From positions 107,166,877 through 107,230,876 of the forward strand of contig CM038049.1 in the NCBI GenBank assembly GCA_021397845.1: 64,000 nucleotides of DNA. The letters are read 5' to 3'. Positions 54,294-63,180 of this stretch are shown one piece after another. The translations under genes and the position numbers were made by a program. Every line of letters starts with the position of its first letter. Positions within the stretch are counted from its first letter, which is position 1. The notes beneath the pieces are model-generated. The model worked only from the letters and a program-made list of their open reading frames with translations. It was not told where the DNA came from and did no database searches. This DNA comes from Areca catechu (Eukaryota; Streptophyta; Magnoliopsida; Arecales; Arecaceae).

Positions 54294-57200
54294 ATTCTCC
54301 CAGGGTGGGAGGAACTCGACCCTGTCGAGTAAGGCTCAAGTTGGCTCTGGTATCTCTCCAAGAGGTCTGGGTCTAATTCTTGTAATTCTTCTCGGGAGAT
54401 CCAAGAGTCATCAAAATCTGGCCTTCCTTGCCAGCGGACCAGGTACCTTTGGTATCCTCGATTACGAGTAGAGATAACCTGATCATCCAGGATCTTTTCA
54501 ATCTGCTCTTTCCTCACAGGCCAGTTTGTTGGTGGACACACAGGGTCGGGATCACTCTCAACGATAGGGTTAGGCTCAAAAGGCTCACTAGGAATCACAG
54601 CTGGCTCCCTGTACTCTACTAAGTCTGTAATGTTGAAAGTAGAGCTAATGCCTAGTTCTGGAGGCAACTCGAGCACATAGGCATTGGATCCTACTCTCTT
54701 TACCACTCTAAATGGTCCAGCTCCCCTAGCATGTAACTTTCTAACGGTTCCAGGAGGAAACCGTTCAGGCCTTAACCTAATCATCACATAGTCTCCCTCA
54801 ACAAAAGATTTGACTCGCCTTTGAGTATCAGCCAACTTCTTATAAGTTTCATTACTTAAATTTATTTTGGCATGAATTTCTTTATGCAAGTCTTTTACAT
54901 GCTGTGCAAAATTCTTAGCAGATTCGGAGACTCGAGTGTGGACAGGTAAAGGGACTAGGTCAAGAGGTGTGTGAGGTTTGTACCCATGTACAATTTCAAA
55001 TGGACTCTTACCCGTAGACCTATTGACCGAGTCATTGTACGCAAATTCTGCCCTTGGTAGGTATAAATCCCAATTTCTGGTGTTTTCACCAACAAGACAT
55101 CTCAGCAAATTTCCTAGGCTACGGTTCACTACTTCAGTTTGGCCATCAGTTTGGGGATGATAGGCAGTTGAAAACTTAAGTTTTGTCCCTAACTTATGCC
55201 AAAGGGTCTTCCAAAAGTAACTGGTGAACCGGACATCCCTATCTGAAACGATTGTCTTAGGTAGGCCATGGAGTCTAACTATCTCATTGAAGAAAAGCGT
55301 GGCTACCTTAGACGCATCAAAGGTTTGGGAACAAGGCAAGAAGTGGGCCATTTTAGAGAATCGGTCGACTACGACACAGATAGAATCATGTCTCCTCTGG
55401 GTCTTAGGTAAACCTAACACAAAATCCATACTCACATCTTGCCAAGGATGATCTGGGACAGGGAGTGGGGTATAAAGGCCAGTGTTTTGTTTTCGCTGTT
55501 TGGCAACAGCGCAGGTTCGACATCTAGCTACAATATTAGCTACATCCCTTTTCAAGCTAGGCCAGAAAAAGTGGTCTTCAATAGCTAGAATGGTCTTGTC
55601 TTTTCCAAAATGGCCGTCTAAACCTCCAGCATGGATTTCCCAAATCAAAAATTCCCTAAGAGAAGTTCTAGGGATGCAAAGCCTATTTTTGAAGAACAAA
55701 AAACCATCTACAAGGGTATAATCCTGGTGATTACTAGATGGTCCTTGAACTAGATCCTGATACACAGTTATGAAATCCAGACAAGACTCATATTCCTCTT
55801 TGATTTGCTCAAACCCTATGACCTCAGTTCTAACAGAAGTTAATAACAGAGATCGGCGACTAAGGGCATCAGCTACCTTATTCTCAACTCCAGCCTTATG
55901 TTTCAGGACAAAAGTATAGGACTGGATATATTCTACCCACTTAGCATGCCTAGGGTTAAGCTTCTTTTGGGAGTTCAGAAATCTAAGAGCCTCATGGTCC
56001 GAAAATAGTACAAATTCCTGCGGTAGCAAATAATGTCTCCAGTAACGCAAAGCTTGCACCACCGCATAAAATTCCTTATCATAGGTAGAATACCTAAGCT
56101 TAGCATCATTAAGTTTTTCACTAAAGAATGCTATGGGATGATTCTCTTGGCTTAGGACTCCACCTATTCCTACACCTGAAGCATCACAGGCAACCTCAAA
56201 TACTTTAGAAAAATCGGGTAATCTCAGAATGGGTGCCTGGGTCATTTTATCCTTAAGATCTAGGAAGGCTTTATGGGCTGACTTAGTCCAATGAAATTCT
56301 CCCTTCCTAATACAATCAGTGATAGGAGCAGCTAAAGTACTAAACCCCTTGATGAATCGCCTATAGAAGGTAGCCAAGCCGTGGAAACTTCTAACTTCAT
56401 GCACATTGGTTGGCTCTGGCCAGTCTACTATGGACCTAATTTTCTCAGGATCGGCCGCCACGCCGTCAGGGGTTACTACAAAACCAAGAAAGATAACTCT
56501 ACTAGTCATGAATTCACACTTCTTAAGATTACCGTAGAGTCTCTCATTCCTCAAAACTTGGCAGACTGCTCTAAGGTGGCCTAGGTGATCTGCTGTGGTC
56601 TTACTATAGATCAGGATGTCATCAAAATAGACCACCACAAATTTTCCTATGAAAGCTCTAAGTACCTGGGTCATAATTCTCATGAAGGTACTAGGGGCAT
56701 TGGACAACCCAAAAGGCATAACAACCCATTCATAAAGACCATCCTTAGTTTTGAAAGCAGTTTTCCATTCATCCCCGGGTCTAATCCTAACCTGATGATA
56801 GCCGCTTTTGAGATCAATCTTAGAAAAAACCATTGCACCAGCCATCATATCAAGCATGTCATCTAGTCTAGGGATGGGAAACCTATATTTGATTGTAATT
56901 TTATTGATGGCACGATTGTCAACACACATCCTCCACGTGCCATCTTTCTTTGGGGTTAGTAAGGCTGGGACTGCACAAGGGCTAAGACTTTCTCTAATAA
57001 ACCCCTTCCTCAATAATTCTCCAACCTGCTTTTGCATCTCTTCATGCTCAGATGGATTCATCCTATAATGGGGCAAGTTGGGCAAAGTCGCTCCTGGGAT
57101 TAGATCTATGGCATGCTGGATATCCCTAAGAGGTGGAAGGTGGTCTGGCAAATCCTCGGGAAAGACATCCTCAAATTCTTTTAACACAGGTTTAACTTCT

Positions 57201-58336
57201 TGAGGAGGCTCTGAGGGTTCCGAAGTTCTAAGTTCCTTAGCAGTCAACATCCAGATGGGTGAACCACTATGAATTTCTTGTTCTAGATCCTTATCACTGA
57301 TTAGGTTCACTCCAGTTTTCATCTCCTTAACCTTACCGGCTCCTTTAGTTACCTTGTCCTTAGGGGGAACTGAATGGATCGTAATCTTCTTCCCATTGAA
57401 ACTAAAGACACAGGTATTGGATTTTCCTAAGAGGGTGGCATCATGATCATACAACCAAGGTCTTCCGAGAATTATACTGCACACCCCCATGGGTAAGACA
57501 TCGCACCAAATCTTTTCGTGATAAGATTGCATTTGGATTTGGACTTGACATCTAGACTGGATGGGTATGGAGGTAGAATCTACCCAAGAAACCTTATAAG
57601 GGTTGGGATGGGGAACTGGGATTAAGCCTAACATCTTGACAGTGCTAGTAGAGATGGCATTTACACAGCTCCCACTATCTATGATGATCTTACATACCTT
57701 ATCCCCTAATTTAAGAAAAGTCTGTAGGATGTTAGTCCTACGCCAATCCTCTTGAACTAGATTCTGGGATAGGATGCATCTTACAACTCCTAATTGGTCA
57801 GATTCATTGGGTTCCTCCTCCCCTTCATACTCCTCAACCAAATTCATTCCGGCCTCATAAACTTCTTCTTCAAATTCCTCACTGGGCTCGGAATTATCAT
57901 TCACTCCCTCTTCTATGTAAAGGGATCTTCGTGGGCACTGGCTAGCAACATGACCTACCTTATGACACTTGAAACAGGCTATGGCAGTACACTGACTGGA
58001 AATGTGACCTGGTTTCTGACACTTAAAATAGGTGATATTTGAACTAGGGGTTCTCTGGGTGTCAGGTGCCTTACCTTTGTCCATGGGTCTAGGGGTAGAA
58101 GTACCCTGAAAAGGTTTACTAGGGATAACTTGGCTAGGTCCATTCCTTGGGATTGGGGCACTAACCCTAGAAGGTATAGGTCCTCTCTGAAATTTCTCAG
58201 TGTTCAGTGCAATCTGGTAGGCTTGGTCTAGATCAGTAACCTCTCTCAGAAATAGTTCTCTCTTGATATCTTCCCTCAGTCCAGCCCTAAATCTAGACAA
58301 AGTGACTTCGTGGGCTTCACTCACATCACATCTCAT
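54236..58336 (-). CDS. Element G Gag-Pol: zinc knuckles, protease, RT, RNase H, integrase, chromodomain
   Basis: This 1366-residue frame continues gag in the same frame as 58403-59032. Two zinc knuckles lie at about 103-116 (first cysteine replaced by tyrosine) and C121-C134 (canonical). The protease DSG is at 220-222. RT spans about 420-595 with YFDD at 570-573. RNase H has D718, D780 and D823. The integrase zinc finger is H902, H909, C939 and C942; the catalytic triad is D971, D1032 and E1068 with the standard 35-residue gap. The chromodomain is at about 1275-1330. The last 19 or so codons run through the polypurine tract into the LTR. The ATG at 58336 is internal; the natural start is the gag ATG at 59032. 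Confidence 0.95.
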   Translation of the reverse strand: MRCDVSEAHEVTLSRFRAGLREDIKRELFLREVTDLDQAYQIALNTEKFQRGPIPSRVSAPIPRNGPSQVIPSKPFQGTSTPRPMDKGKAPDTQRTPSSNITYFKCQKPGHISSQCTAIACFKCHKVGHVASQCPRRSLYIEEGVNDNSEPSEEFEEEVYEAGMNLVEEYEGEEEPNESDQLGVVRCILSQNLVQEDWRRTNILQTFLKLGDKVCKIIIDSGSCVNAISTSTVKMLGLIPVPHPNPYKVSWVDSTSIPIQSRCQVQIQMQSYHEKIWCDVLPMGVCSIILGRPWLYDHDATLLGKSNTCVFSFNGKKITIHSVPPKDKVTKGAGKVKEMKTGVNLISDKDLEQEIHSGSPIWMLTAKELRTSEPSEPPQEVKPVLKEFEDVFPEDLPDHLPPLRDIQHAIDLIPGATLPNLPHYRMNPSEHEEMQKQVGELLRKGFIRESLSPCAVPALLTPKKDGTWRMCVDNRAINKITIKYRFPIPRLDDMLDMMAGAMVFSKIDLKSGYHQVRIRPGDEWKTAFKTKDGLYEWVVMPFGLSNAPSTFMRIMTQVLRAFIGKFVVVYFDDILIYSKTTADHLGHLRAVCQVLRNERLYGNLKKCEFMTSRVIFLGFVVTPDGVAADPEKIRSIVDWPEPTNVHEVRSFHGLATFYRRFIKGFSTLAAPITDCIRKGEFHWTKSAHKAFLDLKDKMTQAPILRLPDFSKVFEVACDASGVGIGGVLSQENHPIAFFSEKLNDAKLRYSTYDKEFYAVVQALRYWRHYLLPQEFVLFSDHEALRFLNSQKKLNPRHAKWVEYIQSYTFVLKHKAGVENKVADALSRRSLLLTSVRTEVIGFEQIKEEYESCLDFITVYQDLVQGPSSNHQDYTLVDGFLFFKNRLCIPRTSLREFLIWEIHAGGLDGHFGKDKTILAIEDHFFWPSLKRDVANIVARCRTCAVAKQRKQNTGLYTPLPVPDHPWQDVSMDFVLGLPKTQRRHDSICVVVDRFSKMAHFLPCSQTFDASKVATLFFNEIVRLHGLPKTIVSDRDVRFTSYFWKTLWHKLGTKLKFSTAYHPQTDGQTEVVNRSLGNLLRCLVGENTRNWDLYLPRAEFAYNDSVNRSTGKSPFEIVHGYKPHTPLDLVPLPVHTRVSESAKNFAQHVKDLHKEIHAKINLSNETYKKLADTQRRVKSFVEGDYVMIRLRPERFPPGTVRKLHARGAGPFRVVKRVGSNAYVLELPPELGISSTFNITDLVEYREPAVIPSEPFEPNPIVESDPDPVCPPTNWPVRKEQIEKILDDQVISTRNRGYQRYLVRWQGRPDFDDSWISREELQELDPDLLERYQSQLEPYSTGSSSSHPGRIGAGTRLRRRLQSSIWISD
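54294..54330 (-). promoter_or_regulatory. Polypurine tract and hairpin of G
   Basis: GGGAGAAT on the minus strand (54294-54301) abuts the LTR. A perfect stem lies at 54314-54319 (ACTCGA) and 54325-54330 (TCGAGT) with a five-base loop. It is also coding here (PYSTGSS). Confidence 0.78.
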
Positions 58337-58402
58337 TAGGTATTCATCAAAAGTAGCTATATAGTCTGAGACAGATCGGTTTCCTTGTTTCAGGTTTTGC
58401 CA

Positions 58403-59032
58403 TTAGTCTAACAGGTTTTGCTGGTATGAAATGGGTAGGTATTTATCTCTCAGTTTTTCTTTCATACCCTGCCAAGTGGTTATGGGCTCAACATTCCGTC
58501 TCCTAGTGGTTAGCTCAATGTTCCCCCAGTATAACCTAGCTTGACGCACTAATTTCATCTTGGCAAACTTGTATTTCCTCTCCTCAGACATAGCATACCA
58601 CTCAAAGTATTGATCCATCTCACCCTCCCAATCAGAATACACCTTAGGGTTCAGACTACCATCAAAAGTGGGTGCATCTAATTTGATGTTCCTGATGAAC
58701 CTATCATCTCTATCTTCAGGCTCTGGGTCAGGCCTCCTATGATTAGGTTCAGGATCTCTATATAAAGGCCTTCTAGGCTCCTGATGTGGGTGAGGTTGAA
58801 GCACATTAAAATCGGGGTCAGGAGTCCAATTCTGATGTCTAGGTTCTTCAAGTACTTGGACTCGGTCCCTAAGTTGGGTAAGATCCTCATGAATTTGTGC
58901 GCTAAACTGGGCCACAGTGTTTGTCATATCCTGATTCATTTTAGCCATACTTTCAGTAAGAGTTCTGATCATGGCCTCTAAATCAGGTTGGGTTTGACCA
59001 GGTTGATATGGCACTCCGTTTCTGGTAGACAT
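58403..59032 (-). CDS. Element G Gag N-terminus, ended by an in-frame TAA
   Basis: This 209-residue frame starts MSTRNGVPYQPGQTQ at the first ATG after the leader, matching gag starts in A and B. Residues 18-62 look like a coiled coil and 65-110 are rich in proline, histidine and arginine. Residues 118-209 are the capsid-like Gag domain (DAPTFDGSLNPKVYSDW, MSEERKYKFAKMKLVRQARLYW). It ends at TAA 58403-58405. The frame then continues unbroken for over 1380 codons, so a single base change separates it from an open Gag-Pol. A stop lies three codons away in A. Confidence 0.92.
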   Translation of the reverse strand: MSTRNGVPYQPGQTQPDLEAMIRTLTESMAKMNQDMTNTVAQFSAQIHEDLTQLRDRVQVLEEPRHQNWTPDPDFNVLQPHPHQEPRRPLYRDPEPNHRRPDPEPEDRDDRFIRNIKLDAPTFDGSLNPKVYSDWEGEMDQYFEWYAMSEERKYKFAKMKLVRQARLYWGNIELTTRRRNVEPITTWQGMKEKLRDKYLPISYQQNLLD

Positions 59033-59919
59033 GATGATTCAAGCAAGCACACAAAATGAGACTAGACTAAATCGACTACTGGATCACTAGACCTAGAGTC
59101 CAAACTAGATGCCCAATCAGAGTGGCAAGCTAGCCTGTAGTAACTCAGGACTCAGCCAGGCAGGTGTAAGGGGAGTGTTAGGTCCCTGATTGCCAATCCT
59201 AGAACCAATCAGTGATTGGCCAGGTAGGCGGACCAGCACACAAGCCCTTCGGGACGTAGTCCCTAAACCACCGTTCTAGACACTGAGTGCTAAGCACACA
59301 CAGAATAACTCGGCAAACTGACTCAACACTAGCCTAGACCCGACCAATTGGTGTCCCTAGCCCACTAGGGCAAATTAGGTCTAACTGATTTTAAATTAGG
59401 TCTAGGTTCGAATGATTGGATGGTGGTTTTGGGCTAAGGAGAGGTAATCAACTCCTCCCCTTATCTTAGATGCTCAATTGCCCTTAAGTAAATTATGAGA
59501 TGATCACTCCAAAAAGAATTGAATTGCAGAACATAAAAAATAGAGTTGCTGTATTTTAATTCTCAGAATCTTTACCGAAACCAATAAATCACAGAAAAAT
59601 TATGGAAAATAGGTTCAATTATACTGGTTTCAACGAAGCAAAAATCATGCAATTCAGAGTTTTATGCAGGGAGAAATAATTCAGACAATAGGGAAATTAC
59701 GGGCTGCAACTAGATTGTCTTCCCCGTTTATAATCCCTGCTACGAAGTTATAACCCAATGAATCCCCTACACGCCCTAGGAACACCCCATGGAATGGGAA
59801 GAGGAGGCTTGCGCCTCGCTTAGTTCCTAGGACCGGACGTCCTAGGGAGTCTACTTCGAGCAGACAAAATAAAAAGAGAATAATCAAAGCAAGCAAGCAA
59901 ATCAGAAACCCTAGACTGG
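59033..59919 (-). other. Untranslated leader of G
   Basis: No gene is seen in these 0.9 kb. The minus strand has CTACCTGGCCAATCA (about 59215-59230) and the AGGGCAATT block (59360-59480), both shared with other leaders in the window. Confidence 0.68.
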
Positions 59920-59931
59920 GCTCTGATACCA
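59920..59931 (-). other. Primer-binding site of G
   Basis: The minus strand reads TGGTATCAGAGC, a perfect complement of the initiator methionine tRNA end, four bases inside the LTR. Confidence 0.9.
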
Positions 59932-59935
59932 AAAA

Positions 59936-61554
59936 TGATGCAGAACAAATAAAGGGACGCGATGCGGAAGTAGATTAAGATTAACTAATTTTTTTGTTGT
60001 TTTTATATGTTTGTAGAAGTTGGCTTCAAATCAAAGAAAAGTTAACCTAACATTGAAAGAGACTAATATGATAATTGAAAGCACAATTTTAAGGAAACTA
60101 AAGTATCAGAGTAGTTCAGAAGCAACGGATCGCTGGGGGTTGAGAAACTCCCAGACCTAGGGTTTCGCTCCAAACTTTCAGCAGAACAGAAATAAAGAGA
60201 AGAGATGGTTTACCTAACCAGACAATGATCTTCACAGATTTTGGTGGAAGAACTCTCCCGAGCAGATTGTTGGATCCTCGGATTCAGATTTCTTCGCAAT
60301 GGATCCTCCAGTACTGGTCCTTTGGCGGGTTGGCTTCTCCTGAACTCAAGATCTGGAAGAGAAGAAAAACAATTGATGGAATCAGAGAGTCAAGGAAAGA
60401 ATTTACCAGGTTGATGAACTTGAAGATTGAAATTGCTGAAAATTGGATTCTCCTGGAAGCTGATGTGATTTTCCTTGGAACTTGCTCTGGATCTGAAGTA
60501 GCCGGACTGGATCTGGATGAAGGTGGACGGCCTGGACTTGTAGAGAGAGAGAGGCCGTGGGAGATGGAAGGATCTAGGGTTTGATGGATTGAAAATAATG
60601 AAGGTGGCTAGGGTTTTGGGATTTCAAGTGGCTAACCTAGGGTTTTGGATAAAGATGGAGATCTCTCACCTCCTCAAGGCTCCAATGGAACCCGGATTAC
60701 CCCCTCGCGGAGCTCAACACTTAGAATAGTGTGGAAGAAGAGAAACCTAGGTCACTCAACACAAGAGAATAGAAAAAATAATTTTTCTTCATTCATTTTC
60801 CAAGTTACAAAGAGAGGTCTATTATATAGACCTAAAATTTTCTCCTAGCTTGTACAAATTCCCATGTGGGACTAAACTCTTCCAACCTCTAGATTAGGTA
60901 GAAAACCCCCTCTCTTGGTCGACCAAGACTTCAAAAAAAATTGGGACGGCCATAAAGGAATTTTTTTGGAATTTTTATGGCGCCTCCTTTGGAGTTGGAT
61001 TTGGATTTGGAGTCCTCCTCTTCTTATGGCATTTCTTCTTTTCATCCACTCCAAGTTAAGCTCTTTGATTTTGATTTGAACTTCAATTGGATGTCCTTCT
61101 TTGATTTCTCCTCCAAGAGAAGTTTTCTTCCTTCTTTGCTTAGGTAAAATAGGCAGGTATGGGCGCCTCCTTTAAATTAGCTTCCAATTTGATTTTTTCT
61201 TCTTTGGGTATGGGGACCATGACACTGGGATGCCTCTGTGGCGCCACCTGGACCCTGGCGTGTGCTCGGAGTGTGGCTGGGCGTGTGGCTTGGAGTGTGG
61301 CCTCCACTTGCTTGGACCTTGGTTTGATTGGAAGACAAATGTGGCACCATTTTGGACCAAATTGAAACCACATTGGGACTTGCACTGAGTCAACATGACT
61401 CAACAAAATTTAAATGGTGACTCAAGAAATAAATAAAATAAATAAACTGGTTGACCAGGTCAACCTTTATTACAAACCCTAATTTCTCGGGCAATGTCAA
61501 TCAGAGATCCAAATGGAGCTCTGAAGTCTTCTTCTGAGTCTGGTGCCCGCACCA
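59936..61554 (-). repeat. 5' LTR of element G
   Basis: This 1619-bp LTR matches 52673-54293 at about 99 percent by eye. On the minus strand it runs TGGTGCGGGC to TCTGCATCA. The minus-strand TATA-like box is near 60829-60838. AGTGC follows at 61555. Confidence 0.95.
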
Positions 61555-62275
61555 AGTGCTTTTTCTGCAAGAAGCCGGGTCACTGGAAGCATAACTGTTT
61601 TACTTACCTTGCTACTCTGGACCCGAACAGGCAAAGGAAGGGAAAACAATAAGCTGTTGCCAATCAAGGTATTTATATCATAAATCCTTATAGTTTCTCT
61701 ATTTGTGATACTACTAGTTGGGTATTGGATATCGAAAGTCCTTACCACATTTGCAATTCTTTGCAGGGACTTTAAGTTAGTAGGAGATTCGAAAGCGATG
61801 AAAGGTTTCTGAACATTGGGAAAAGAAGTCAAGCTCCAGTTCTAGCGTTGGGAACTATTTCTTTGTGTTTTGAGTCTTGTACTATCATTCTTGATGATTG
61901 TCATTTTTGTCCTTCCTTTTTAGTGAATATCATTTCTGTAGGCCTGATGGCTAAAGATGGTTATGAATTATCTATAAATAATGATATTTGCAATATCATG
62001 TTGAATGGTTCTAATGTGTTGTTTGGACAAGTAAAGAATGGTGTATATGACTGTCACAACCTATTACTATATTGTACACTACTAATAAATGCCCTAGATT
62101 AGATAAAGTTAGTGATATTTATCTCTGGCACTATAGGCTAGGTCATATAAACAAGAACAGAATAAATAAGTTAGTGGGAGATGGTCTCGTATATATCATT
62201 GAGAGTGAATCCTTACCAACTTGTGAATCCTGTCCTCTTAGAAAAATGACCAAGTCACCTTTTACTTGAAAAGGT
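61555..62275 (+). pseudogene. Element F zinc knuckle end, protease and GAG-pre-integrase
   Basis: After the target duplication the zinc knuckle is completed (CKKPGHWKHNC, 61567-61600). Protease follows at about 61705-61765, where the context SWVLD...SPYHICNSLQG is kept but the catalytic DTG reads DIE. Later frames give the rest of the protease (open at 61848-62102) and the GAG-pre-integrase zinc finger (LWHYRLGHINKNRINKL, then CESCPLRKMTKS, open at 62072-62269). Stops and frame changes separate the parts. Confidence 0.85.
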
Positions 62276-63130
62276 GAAAGAGCCAATAATATTCTAAGTC
62301 TGGTATATACTGATTATATGGACCTATGAATATCAGTGCAAGAGTTGGATATAGTTATTTCACTATGTTTACAGATGATCTTTCGAGATACGGTTATTTC
62401 TACCTAATAAGACATAAATATGACTCGTTTGAAATGTTCAAATATTATTGTAATGAAGTTGAAAAAAACTAGGAAGTCTATTAAAATCCATTGATCAGAT
62501 TGAGGTGGCGGATACCTTTTTAGTGAGTTTTTGACTTATCATGAGGAGAATGGGATTCTCTCTCAGTGGACTCCTCCAGGGACACCTTAGTTAAATGGTG
62601 TGTCTAAAAGGAGGAATCAAACTCTGTTGGACATGGTTCGATCCATGATGGGCTTAGCTAGTCTTCCTAAATCCTTTTGGGGATATGCACTTGAGTCAGC
62701 ATCTTACCTTCTAAATAGGGTTCCAAGTAAATCCATTGATAAAACACCATATGAGATATGGACTGGGTGCAAGCCAACTCTCTCTCACCTTTAGGTTTGG
62801 GGGTGTCCGGCTTATGTCAGACATTTAGAGATGGATAAGCTAGGACCTAAGTCAGATAGATGTCTCTTTATCGGGTATCCTAAAGAATTCAAAAGGTATT
62901 ATTTCTATCTACCTGAGGAACAAAAGTTGTTCATCAGTCTTAGGGCAACCTTTTTAGAAAGAGTGTACCATGTTGAAGAAACTCAAGCTGCTGAGGTTGA
63001 ACTTGAGGAAGTTTAACAGATAGAAGAACCTTCTCACTCTAAGGCCACTATAGAACCGGATTTGATTAGATCAGATTCAGAGCCCATGCTACAACCATTA
63101 AGGAGATCTGGTAGAGTACCACATCAACCA
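62276..63130 (+). pseudogene. Element F integrase remnant
   Basis: The first catalytic region (about 62305-62400) is heavily shifted. At 62490-62600 the SD..GG and LNGVSKRRN segments are visible; the usual glutamate in the latter is lysine. The C-terminal half is clearer: LLDMVRSMMGLASLPKSFWGYALESA (62600-62794), then SDRCLFIGYPKEFKRYYFY (62831-63016). At least four stops occur. Confidence 0.82.
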
Positions 63131-63180
63131 AATAGATACTATGATTTCTAGTCTAGAATGGTGATCTTGTTGAGCTCGAT

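Larger units (their letters stand above)
52673..61554 (-). mobile_element. Element G: young, nearly intact Ty3/gypsy chromovirus-type retrotransposon
   Basis: G has near-identical LTRs, a perfect 5-bp target duplication AGTGC, a tRNA-iMet primer site at 59920-59931, a polypurine tract at 54294-54301 and a single reading frame for Gag-Pol broken by one TAA. All catalytic residues checked in protease, RT, RNase H and integrase are present. It is the youngest or second-youngest element here and the best candidate for recent activity. It is inserted in copia element F. Confidence 0.95.
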
